The notes: generated by a model from the sequence alone, not told the origin. A stretch of 6,066 bases of DNA from JASFTV01 sp050050615 (GCA_050050615.1 JASFTV010000219.1:1-6066); one strand, 5' to 3'; positions 1-5,769 are shown, counted from the first letter of the stretch. Translations and numbers: made by a program.

Positions 1-149
1 CTCGTATGGAGCTGCTCCGGGGCGACTGGCAAAAATTTGGTGCCGTTGAAGGGGCTGCTGAGCGTATAGTTGCGGTCTGGACGACCAACCCCGACGGGCC
101 CCCCGCCGCGATTGAAATATGTCAAGTTATTTGCGATACAGAATACTAG
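1..149 (+). CDS. possible 3' end of a convergent plus-strand gene, unrecognised
   Basis: A plus-strand frame is open from the left edge (first full codon at 3) to a TAG at 147-149, giving about 48 residues that begin RMELLRGDWQKFG and end VICDTEY. Its codons show a marked excess of G and A at the first position, and the product is rich in Ala, Glu, Val and Gly, as in a soluble protein. I recognise no family. An ATG at 6-8 is present, but too little sequence lies upstream to look for a ribosome binding site. The minus strand in the same codon register is open as well, so one of the two frames may be only an antisense shadow. If real, this gene converges on the minus-strand cluster. Confidence is low. 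Confidence 0.22.
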   Translation, partial: RMELLRGDWQKFGAVEGAAERIVAVWTTNPDGPPAAIEICQVICDTEY

Positions 150-156
150 ATGTTCG

Positions 157-277
157 TTAGCTTGAACTACGTACTGACAGTCTGAGGTAACCCCCGTCCA
201 CGGACAACAATACGCCTGTGACCCAGGAGAACTGATTCGAGGCCGCATACGTAGCAGCGTTCCAAGGAAATCTCTCC
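157..277 (-). pseudogene. 3'-terminal remnant of a short-chain dehydrogenase/reductase (SDR) gene
   Basis: Read on the minus strand from base 261 to a TAA at 157-159, this stretch encodes NAATYAAS followed by NQF and then SWVTGVLLSVDGGYL. That matches the C-terminal signature of classical SDR enzymes (FabG, glucose dehydrogenase and hydroxyacyl-CoA dehydrogenase types), where a helix ending in ASD/ASN is followed by W/F-V/I-T-G-x3-x-VDGG. Just upstream, bases 277-263 read GEISL in another frame, which resembles the usual 'PEEIA/S' element before that helix. Dropping one base near 262 would join the two, so a frameshift is likely. Only about 30 to 40 of some 250 codons remain. The Rossmann N-terminus and the YxxxK catalytic site are absent, because the coA-transferase gene ends 56 bases upstream of this remnant. 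The family match is strong. The extent of the remnant on its upstream side is uncertain. Confidence 0.62.
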
Positions 278-332
278 ACATAAGATTGATGAAATTGCCA
301 GAGAGGTGAAATCCTCGGCAGCTGGCTGTTTT

Positions 333-1520
333 TCAGATAACCCCCTCTTCCTTCAGTTTCTCGATTTCATCCGGGGAAAGATTCAACTCGCTCGTCAGAA
401 TTTCCTCAGTGTGCTCCCCTAAATCAGGAGAGGCTTTCTCAATCCTGCATGACGTGCGGGAAAATTTCATGGGTGTTCCCACAACCTTCAACCTCCCTAA
501 ACGGGAATGGATCACTTCTAAAACCATCTCCCGCGCCAATATATGCGGATCATTGACCACTTGTTCTATGTTATTCACCGGTCCGTAAATCAAACCCGTT
601 TCCTCGAAAAGTGAAAACCACTCGTCTCTTGTTTTGCTTTTGAAAACCTCTATGAGAATCGGCTCCAAAATGGCATGGTTTTGGTGTCGCTTTGCGACTT
701 CCTTAAAGCGTTCGTCTTCTGCCAAATCTTCCCGTCCAACGACCTCACACAGCTTTTTCCATTCCTCATCCCTGAAAGCGATGAGGACCATCGGATCGGT
801 TTTGGTTGGAAAAACCTGGAAGGGACTCATAATGGGATGCCTTGCTCCCAGAGGTTTGGGAATTTCCCCGGTAGCAAAGTATCGGGCACATGCATTCTCG
901 CACAGCGCGACTTGAGAGTCCACCATGGCGACGTCAATATGCTGGCCCTTTCCACTGCGCTCCCGCTCGTAGAGTGCCGCCAGTGTTGCATTTATCGCAA
1001 AGAGAGACGCCCCAATATCTCCTATGGAAAACCCTACACGTACCGGAGGACGGCCCGGTTCGCCGGTAATGCTTATGGTCCCGCCCGCTGCCTGGGCAAC
1101 CATATCGAAGGCTGGTTTAGTGGTATAAGGACCAGAGTGCCCAAACCCGGAAACTGACACATATATAAGGCGGGGATTGAGTTCTTTAACAACTTCGTAT
1201 TCCAGCCCCATCTTCTTCATGACGCCGGGACGAAAGTTCTCAAGAAGGATATCCACCTTTGGGATGAGGCTCTTGATGATTTCCCCGGCTCTTTCGTGTC
1301 TTAGATTTAGGCTCAGACTCCTCTTTCCCCGGTTCACGCTGAGAAAATAGGAACTGATATTTTTGATAAAGGGTCTGTTATTACGGGCCAGATCTCCCTT
1401 TTTTGAATTTTCAATCTTTATCACCTCGGCACCGAGATCAGCTAGCATCATCGCTGCATAAGGTCCTGCGAGGACCCTTCCGAAACTCAGAACTTTAATC
1501 CCTTCTAATGGTCCTGCCAT
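333..1520 (-). CDS. CaiB/BaiF family III acyl-CoA:carboxylate CoA-transferase
   Basis: The 395-residue protein is close to the usual 380 to 430 residues of the family. Family III enzymes move CoA from an acyl-CoA donor to a carboxylic acid through an aspartyl-CoA mixed anhydride, in the cytoplasm, usually as interlocked dimers. The N-terminal block GIKVLSFGRVLAGPYAAMML followed by DLGAEVIKIE (residues about 7-37) is the typical CoA-binding Rossmann half. Then come NRGKRSLSLNL (63-73), ENFRPGVMKKMGL (94-106) and SVSGFGHSGPY (122-132). The expected catalytic aspartate is Asp168 in the GDIG motif, followed by the ALYERERSGKGQHIDVAM stretch. The C-terminus LKEEGVI is normal, so the gene is complete. 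The ATG at 1520 has GGAGG nine bases upstream. It lies 167 bases after the dehydratase-like gene and probably belongs to the same transcript. The substrate cannot be read from sequence. Activation of the acid that feeds the neighbouring dehydratase and carboxyltransferase is the natural inference. Confidence 0.93.
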   Translation of the reverse strand: MAGPLEGIKVLSFGRVLAGPYAAMMLADLGAEVIKIENSKKGDLARNNRPFIKNISSYFLSVNRGKRSLSLNLRHERAGEIIKSLIPKVDILLENFRPGVMKKMGLEYEVVKELNPRLIYVSVSGFGHSGPYTTKPAFDMVAQAAGGTISITGEPGRPPVRVGFSIGDIGASLFAINATLAALYERERSGKGQHIDVAMVDSQVALCENACARYFATGEIPKPLGARHPIMSPFQVFPTKTDPMVLIAFRDEEWKKLCEVVGREDLAEDERFKEVAKRHQNHAILEPILIEVFKSKTRDEWFSLFEETGLIYGPVNNIEQVVNDPHILAREMVLEVIHSRLGRLKVVGTPMKFSRTSCRIEKASPDLGEHTEEILTSELNLSPDEIEKLKEEGVI

Positions 1521-1529
1521 ATCGGCATT

Positions 1530-1534
1530 CCTCC
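1530..1534 (-). promoter_or_regulatory. Shine-Dalgarno GGAGG for the CoA-transferase gene
   Basis: The minus strand reads GGAGG, then nine bases, then the ATG at 1520. This supports that ATG as the true start. The following residues (MAGPLEGIKVLSFG) begin exactly where CaiB-family proteins usually begin. Confidence 0.75.
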
Positions 1535-1580
1535 ATAATTTGGTATTCTAGTGAAAAAATCGTTCAAGCACGAAGCAGAA

Positions 1581-1619
1581 GTTCCAATCATGGTTTTTGA
1601 AAACCAATGATTTTCGAAC
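1581..1619 (-). other. stem-loop in the gap between the dehydratase-like and CoA-transferase genes
   Basis: Bases 1587-1596 (ATCATGGTTT) pair with 1601-1611 (AAACC, one bulged A at 1606, then ATGAT) around the loop TTGA at 1597-1600. An outer GTTC (1581-1584) can pair with GAAC (1616-1619). On the transcribed minus strand no T-run follows directly. A TTTTTT run lies at 1559-1554, after a weak 4-bp hairpin (1570-1573 with 1560-1563). The element could be a processing or stability structure, or a partial attenuator that lowers CoA-transferase expression. It does not look like a classical intrinsic terminator. Confidence 0.4.
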
Positions 1620-1687
1620 CCATAGCGGAAAACCAGCCCTTCTTCGATATACTGCCCGTCAAATTCAGGGTTGAATGACCTCGTGGG

Positions 1688-3151
1688 TTATTTCCCGATA
1701 CCGGCCAACTCCAGAACGCGTTGCTTGTACTCTTCCAATTGCTTTCTGAGCGCGGCATTGATGACCATTTGTTGGCCGGCTGTTGGCGCCCCGCCCTGGG
1801 ATGATTCAGCAACCAGGATGCAGCCAATTCCTGTCAAATATTCCATCAGTCTCATCATCTTCATTCGGTTTTCCGTGGACACCCCTGGATTGGCCTGAAA
1901 GTATTTCTTGATGAGAGGCCCTATTTCGGGGTGTTGCATATCCTTTTCGGTATGCATGCTCATGACCAATCCACCGGAAATGTCAACACCCATGCGAGCG
2001 CAATGCCATAAGGCCTTGCTTGCCTGATATTTGCCGACGTTAGCATACAATGCATTTGGGAAAAAATTGCCCGAAGCTGTAACAAAGCCTCTTTGGGCCG
2101 CTCCCAAGAGGCACCCATAGGACAATTCGCTCTCATAACTCATTTCCGACAACTTCTCCCTGATATGGCCAGCGTTGGCGACCCCGTTGTATTCGGCCAT
2201 AACGGCCGAACCGCCTAACAGAAGATCACGATGACCACACTTGCAGGCAGAGGTGACGCATCGGAATGTCGGTGAAACCCGGCCAACAAGTGGGGCGGTA
2301 AATTCTGTTTCACCGCACATAAAAATGCGGTCCCAGGGCACAAAGACATCATCGAAAAAGATTTGACAGGCATTATAGACACCGTAACGTTCATTTCCAA
2401 AATCCATGCCTTGAGCCCCGGGAGTAAGACGCCTGAATTCAGGGGTTGGAAGCTGGTGGAGAAGGGTCAACCCCGGGGTGTCTGTGGGAATGGCAAAAGC
2501 GACGGCATAAGATTTTTCATCTTCCCTAAGACCACGTGTAGGCATGATCAAGGCCTCGTGGGCGATCGAAGCACCGGAGATGAGGGCTTTACAACCCCTG
2601 ACCACAATACCCTCCTTCTTTTCTTCAACGATCCGGACATAGACATCAGGGTCGGACTGTTCCGCCGGCCTCTTGCTTCGATCACCCTTGGAATCCGTAA
2701 TGTACCCCGCCACAGCGAGGTCTTCCCTCTGCACCCTTTCCCAATAGGACCTAAACCTCCCCAAATAATTGGTCCTCAGCTTTTCGTCCATTTCGTAGGT
2801 AATCGATTCAAGACCGTTGGCGATATTTCCTGCAACACAACGTGCCCCGTGGCACATCCCATGACGTCTGGACAGATCTCTCATAAGATCAAGCCTTTCT
2901 ATGAAATCGTCGCCATTCTGGTAGAGATGAGTAAAGAAATTGACTTGCTCTCCGGTCAGATGAGACACCCTGGTAATCTTGTCCTGATACTCGGAATCGT
3001 TGGCCAAATCATAGATCATGGCAACCGCCTCAATAGCCGGAGCCGTGATTGGATGTTGCAGCTGATTTTCTATTTTCTTCCCAAATGCGTAGACATTGAT
3101 CTTCATGTCTTTGATGCTGTCCTTGTACTGCTCTCCCGTCATTAAAGGCAT
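1688..3151 (-). CDS. 4-hydroxybutyryl-CoA dehydratase-like flavoprotein (HpaB/AbfD superfamily)
   Basis: The 487-residue protein aligns over its whole length with 4-hydroxybutyryl-CoA dehydratase / vinylacetyl-CoA isomerase (AbfD, about 490 residues), a homotetrameric FAD and [4Fe-4S] enzyme that makes crotonyl-CoA by a ketyl-radical route. Shared stretches include MTGEQYKDSI (4-13), GKKIENQLQHP (24-34), ITDSKGDR (151-158), SDPDVYVRIVE (166-176), GIVVRGCKA (181-189), VFVPWDRIFMC (269-279) and AESSQGGAPTAGQ (448-460). The acyl-CoA dehydrogenase-like fold and FAD binding are inferred from the family. Compared with AbfD as I remember it, the cluster ligands are only partly kept: Cys105 and Cys303 match, the first Cys is shifted (Cys100, with His101 at the exact position), and the ligand His292 is Phe296. 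Lys304 and Glu449 match active-site residues, while Tyr296 is Thr300. The cluster or the reaction may therefore differ. The ATG at 3151 is chosen because AAGGAG lies eight bases upstream and MPLMTGEQY matches the AbfD N-terminus. An in-frame extension to 3202 has neither support. The HpaB-type monooxygenase alternative is less likely given the AbfD-like sequence and anaerobic context. Confidence 0.85.
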   Translation of the reverse strand: MPLMTGEQYKDSIKDMKINVYAFGKKIENQLQHPITAPAIEAVAMIYDLANDSEYQDKITRVSHLTGEQVNFFTHLYQNGDDFIERLDLMRDLSRRHGMCHGARCVAGNIANGLESITYEMDEKLRTNYLGRFRSYWERVQREDLAVAGYITDSKGDRSKRPAEQSDPDVYVRIVEEKKEGIVVRGCKALISGASIAHEALIMPTRGLREDEKSYAVAFAIPTDTPGLTLLHQLPTPEFRRLTPGAQGMDFGNERYGVYNACQIFFDDVFVPWDRIFMCGETEFTAPLVGRVSPTFRCVTSACKCGHRDLLLGGSAVMAEYNGVANAGHIREKLSEMSYESELSYGCLLGAAQRGFVTASGNFFPNALYANVGKYQASKALWHCARMGVDISGGLVMSMHTEKDMQHPEIGPLIKKYFQANPGVSTENRMKMMRLMEYLTGIGCILVAESSQGGAPTAGQQMVINAALRKQLEEYKQRVLELAGIGK

Positions 3152-3159
3152 TCCTATCT

Positions 3160-3165
3160 CTCCTT
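3160..3165 (-). promoter_or_regulatory. Shine-Dalgarno AAGGAG deciding the dehydratase-like start
   Basis: The minus strand reads AGAAGGAG, eight bases, then ATG at 3151. This fixes the start 17 codons inside the longest open frame. The 84-base gap to the carboxyltransferase stop holds no convincing terminator or promoter, so the two genes are probably cotranscribed. Confidence 0.8.
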
Positions 3166-3235
3166 CTCTATTTTTTTGATCGCACAGTAGACGCCTTAGC
3201 ACATAAGAAATTGATCGGGCATATCGAATTGTCGC

Positions 3236-4801
3236 TCACAAAGGGATGTTTCCGTGCTTCTTCCACGATACTTCTTCTGTCTGCTTGTTCTTGAATAATC
3301 TTAATCCATGGATCAACCACCGGCGGGAGTCTGCAGGCCTGATAACGGCGTCTATGTATTGCTTTGATGCTGAGTAATAGGGTGAGAGAATATTTTCCTT
3401 ATATTCTCTGATTTTTTCTTGACGAACCCTTTCCGGATCATCTGCATCTGCGATCTCTTTCTTGTACAGAATGGCCGCAGCGGCTTCTGCCCCCATCATG
3501 GCAAATTCCGCAGTGGGCCAGGCTAGTAGTAAATCTGCGCCCGTTTCATGACAGCACATGGCTGGGATGGCCCCACCGTAGTATTTTCGGAGCACAATGG
3601 TAAGTTTAGGCACAGTCGCTTCTGAAAAGGCATAGAGCATCTTGGCACCGTGTCTTATGATCCCCTTCTTTTCCTGATCTACGCCCGGTAAGTAACCCGG
3701 CACATCAGCCAAAACGACCAGTGGAATATTGAAGCAATCACAAAAACGGATAAACCGGGTAGCTTTGTCCGCCGCATTGATATCTATCGTCCCGCCAAGA
3801 TGGCGAGGCTGGTTAGCCACCACCCCCACCACGTGACTATCCAGGCGGCCGAAGCCGACAATGATGTTCTGAGCAAAGAGGGGGTGAATCTGGAAGAATT
3901 CCGAGCAGTCCATAATTTCCTGAATCACCAGCCGCATGTCATAGGTCATTTGGGGCTCTGCAGGCACGATCTCTGTAAGAATATCATTGGATCGGAATGG
4001 ATCATCTTTACTGGGTACCACCGGCGGTTCTTCCCTGTTATTCTGTGGAAGGTATGACAGCAGCTTTCGGATAAGTCCTAGGCATTGGGTATCATCTTTG
4101 GCCACTAGATGGGCCACCCCGGATTCCCGCGAGTGAACCCGGGTACCTCCCAATTCCTCAAAGGTCACCTCCGCTCCTGTAACCTCCTTAATCACTTTAG
4201 GTCCGGTAATGAACATCTGAGCAGTTTTTTCAACCTGAATAATGAAATCCATAATGGCTGGAGAATAAACCCCTCCACCCGTGCAGGCACCCATGATCGC
4301 AGCAATCTGGGGAACCACACCAGAACAGCGCGTATTTTCGTAAAACATCCGCCCGTAACCCGATTCATTTTGCATGCCATCCTGAATCCGACCACCTGCG
4401 GATTCGTAGAGACCGATCACGGGGGCTCCAACCTTGCGGGCCATTCGGAGCAGGTAATTGATTTTTTCTCCATGTGCACGCCCCGCTGATCCCCCAAAGA
4501 CAGTTACGTCTTGTGCAAAAACGAAGACGGGGCGGCCTTCGATGGTCGCAAAACCAGTCATCACCCCATCCCCGAGGATCTTTTTTTTCTGCATATCAAA
4601 CTCAAAGGTCTGGGTTTCGGCCAGTTTGTTGACTTCTACAAACGACCCTGGATCTACTAAGGCATCTATACGCTCAGAGCAAAGCAGTTTGCCCATCGCC
4701 TTTTGAGCTTGTTGCTTTTCATGGCCTCCGCCAAGCTTAGCCCGCCCTTCTTTTTCTTGAAGTTCTGCGAGCAATTCCTCCCATGTTTTCCAAGTTCTCA
4801 T
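3236..4801 (-). CDS. biotin-dependent acyl-CoA carboxyltransferase subunit (PccB/MmdA/GcdA family)
   Basis: The 521-residue protein has the normal length and both crotonase-fold halves of a carboxyltransferase. In this family the subunit moves a carboxyl group between carboxybiotin and an acyl-CoA, either in ATP-dependent carboxylases or in Na+-pumping decarboxylases. The N-half shows GGSAGRAHGEK (103-113), SAGGRIQDG (134-142) and the oxyanion-hole glycines GACTGGGVYSPA (171-182). The C-half shows GGTIDINAADKATRFI (336-351), DVPGYLPGVDQEKKGIIRHG (366-385), RKYYGGA (405-411) and PTAEFAMMGAEAA (429-441). The C-terminus ends in KKHGNIPL, the family's usual tail. No biotin carboxylase, biotin carrier or membrane decarboxylase subunit is in the window, so the direction of reaction is open. 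The specificity region reads GGAIPAMCCHE, with Pro413 where actinobacterial PccB has Asp422 (from memory). The ATG at 4801 is preferred over an in-frame GTG at 4810, because AGGGG sits eight bases before the ATG and abuts the GTG. The gene leads the probable three-gene unit. Confidence 0.93.
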   Translation of the reverse strand: MRTWKTWEELLAELQEKEGRAKLGGGHEKQQAQKAMGKLLCSERIDALVDPGSFVEVNKLAETQTFEFDMQKKKILGDGVMTGFATIEGRPVFVFAQDVTVFGGSAGRAHGEKINYLLRMARKVGAPVIGLYESAGGRIQDGMQNESGYGRMFYENTRCSGVVPQIAAIMGACTGGGVYSPAIMDFIIQVEKTAQMFITGPKVIKEVTGAEVTFEELGGTRVHSRESGVAHLVAKDDTQCLGLIRKLLSYLPQNNREEPPVVPSKDDPFRSNDILTEIVPAEPQMTYDMRLVIQEIMDCSEFFQIHPLFAQNIIVGFGRLDSHVVGVVANQPRHLGGTIDINAADKATRFIRFCDCFNIPLVVLADVPGYLPGVDQEKKGIIRHGAKMLYAFSEATVPKLTIVLRKYYGGAIPAMCCHETGADLLLAWPTAEFAMMGAEAAAAILYKKEIADADDPERVRQEKIREYKENILSPYYSASKQYIDAVIRPADSRRWLIHGLRLFKNKQTEEVSWKKHGNIPL

Positions 4802-4809
4802 GGATATCA

Positions 4810-4814
4810 CCCCT
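4810..4814 (-). promoter_or_regulatory. Shine-Dalgarno AGGGG deciding the carboxyltransferase start
   Basis: The minus strand reads GCAGGGG, then TGATATCC (eight bases), then ATG. The alternative GTG start begins inside this same element and would have no usable spacing, so translation from the ATG at 4801 is favoured. Confidence 0.65.
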
Positions 4815-4892
4815 GCGGGTTATTAGTTGTCGATCACGAGAATCTTTCATCCCTTACAATTTGATATCAGCCGGTTCAGCGCAACGACTCTC

Positions 4893-5045
4893 CTATCCCT
4901 TTGAGCCACTTGATTCATTCTGCCTCGTTTTCCGTTTGTCGAACCGCCATCGGAGCCCCACCTCGGCTTTAGACCCGCTGATTTCCCAAAAGCAAGAGAA
5001 CGGCTCCCTGTTTCTGGGACTGTCCTTATCCGCCTCCGTAAACAT
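4893..5045 (-). CDS. possible small protein of 50 residues, unrecognised
   Basis: A minus-strand frame starts with ATG at 5045 and stops with TAG at 4893-4895. The product begins MFTEADKDSPRNREP, has one Cys, and is rich in Lys, Arg, Ser and Glu, with a basic middle (RWRFDKRKTRQN). There is no signal peptide or membrane segment. AAGGAGG lies about 15 bases upstream of the ATG, which is farther than usual, and the ATG falls in the loop of an inverted repeat. I recognise no family. It may be chance, since a 50-codon open frame is not rare at this base composition. Confidence 0.15.
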   Translation of the reverse strand: MFTEADKDSPRNREPFSCFWEISGSKAEVGLRWRFDKRKTRQNESSGSKG

Positions 5046-5053
5046 AAGAGGCG
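5031..5053 (-). other. inverted repeat (6-bp stem, 11-base loop) after the ferredoxin gene
   Basis: CGCCTC at 5031-5036 is the exact inverse of GAGGCG at 5048-5053, with an 11-base spacer. It lies 55 bases downstream of the ferredoxin stop on the transcribed strand. No T-run follows on the minus strand, so it is not a clear intrinsic terminator. It could stabilise the 3' end of the ferredoxin transcript or mark an operon boundary. Confidence 0.35.
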
Positions 5054-5107
5054 CCCTTGCCCTCCTTAAAGGTCAAAACGAGCACTTCTCCTTGCACGGT
5101 CCATTCT

Positions 5108-5755
5108 CTAAAATAGGATTTTACTCCGTCTGTTTATTCTAATCGCCTTTATCGGACAATTAGAAGCGCAGTGTTCACAAACCTGACACTTAGAGGGGTC
5201 CTCAGGTGCTAGCCACCCGTCTTTAACCTGTAGGATCTGTGAGGAACACGTTGAAACGCATACTCCGCAATTATTACAGCTTAGGCTGATGTTTATTTGT
5301 CTTTTGGCTATCTTTTTGGGAACGGGGAGAGTGGTGCTGTAGCTCAGCGCTCCAGGGGGACAAAATGTCACGCAGCGAGGTTCAGCCCAGTCTGGACAAA
5401 GATCACAGCCGATTACTTTCTCTTTATCCATCCCCATGACCATGGAAATCGCCCCGTAGGGGCAGGCATCCACACATTTGCCACAGCCATCGCATTTGTT
5501 CTCGCTGATCTTTATGGCCATAGTCTCAGGGTCTCTTGTCAGGGCATGACAAGGACAGGAGAGGATGCAGGCTGGATCTCCCTCGCATTGCACACAGGTA
5601 TAGGCTTTTGAGCTTCCATCCTCTATTTCTAGAACGCGAATCCTGGATGCACGCGGGTCAAATATGCCCTCCCTGGTCCCTGAACACACCATTTCGCAGA
5701 TTCGACAACCGATACACCGATGACGATCTGATATAAGAATTTTTTTCTTGACCAC
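5108..5755 (-). CDS. electron-transfer ferredoxin with six [4Fe-4S] motifs (HycB/DmsB-like plus C-terminal 2[4Fe-4S] domain)
   Basis: The 215-residue protein carries 25 cysteines, 24 of them in six four-Cys motifs. They start at residues 14 (CIGCRICEMVC), 54 (Cx2Cx5Cx3C), 88 (CDGCGKCVDACP), 117 (Cx2Cx7Cx3C), 160 (CNNCGVCVSTC) and 190 (CQVCEHCASNCP). The first four have the order and spacing of the four-cluster electron-transfer subunits found with hydrogenases, formate dehydrogenases and aldehyde:ferredoxin oxidoreductases. The last two form an ordinary bacterial two-cluster ferredoxin domain, so the protein looks like a fusion. No signal peptide is visible, which suggests a cytoplasmic role passing low-potential electrons. 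The GTG at 5755 is chosen because GAGGGA lies six bases upstream. A TTG at 5773 would overlap the preceding stop by four bases but has no Shine-Dalgarno. The gene follows the polyferredoxin by 14 bases, so the two are cotranscribed. The partner enzyme is not in the window. Confidence 0.88.
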   Translation of the reverse strand: MVKKKILISDRHRCIGCRICEMVCSGTREGIFDPRASRIRVLEIEDGSSKAYTCVQCEGDPACILSCPCHALTRDPETMAIKISENKCDGCGKCVDACPYGAISMVMGMDKEKVIGCDLCPDWAEPRCVTFCPPGALSYSTTLPVPKKIAKRQINISLSCNNCGVCVSTCSSQILQVKDGWLAPEDPSKCQVCEHCASNCPIKAIRINRRSKILF

Positions 5756-5761
5756 TGGTTT

Positions 5762-5767
5762 TCCCTC
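5762..5767 (-). promoter_or_regulatory. Shine-Dalgarno GAGGGA supporting the GTG start of the ferredoxin
   Basis: The minus strand reads GAGGGA, then AAACCA, then GTG at 5755. The upstream TTG candidate at 5773 is preceded by CGTATTGA and similar sequence with no purine-rich block. This decides between two starts six codons apart. Confidence 0.6.
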
Positions 5768-5769
5768 TA

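Larger units (their letters stand above)
4802..5107. other. 306-base intergenic region between the ferredoxin and carboxyltransferase genes
   Basis: This is the longest stretch between the minus-strand genes and the likeliest place for a promoter of the carboxyltransferase unit. I found no convincing sigma-70 pair on the minus strand. The best is TTGCTT, 16 bases, TCTAAA, and it is weak. It contains an inverted repeat at 5031-5053, a second pairing of GGAGCC/GGCTCC between 4952-4957 and 5002-5007, two GATATC-centred sites, and a 50-codon open frame listed separately. A plus-strand frame runs through the region, but it overlaps both flanking coding genes and its product looks non-natural, so I do not call it. 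Confidence 0.6.

Noticed and set aside
120..125. TTGACA on the minus strand as a -35 promoter box
   Set aside because: The region 16 to 18 bases downstream is GC-rich (GGGGGCCC) and offers no -10 element.
301..332. Intrinsic terminator directly after the CoA-transferase
   Set aside because: Only a weak GAGG/CCTC 4-bp stem is seen on the minus strand, and no T-run follows it.
2363..3145. A 260-codon plus-strand open frame across the dehydratase-like gene
   Set aside because: It lies wholly antisense to a gene with clear full-length homology, and its product shows no recognisable domain.
3170..3178. A/T run between the carboxyltransferase and dehydratase-like genes as an intrinsic terminator
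   Set aside because: On the transcribed strand the run is A rather than T, and no stable GC-rich stem precedes it.
3152..3202. N-terminal extension of the dehydratase-like protein (MLRRLLCDQ...)
   Set aside because: The extension has no match to the family N-terminus and contains the Shine-Dalgarno of the internal ATG at 3151.
4783..5142. A 119-codon plus-strand open frame across the intergenic gap
   Set aside because: It overlaps the ends of two firmly identified minus-strand genes, is Ser/Leu/Phe-rich in the manner of antisense translations, and has no good Shine-Dalgarno.
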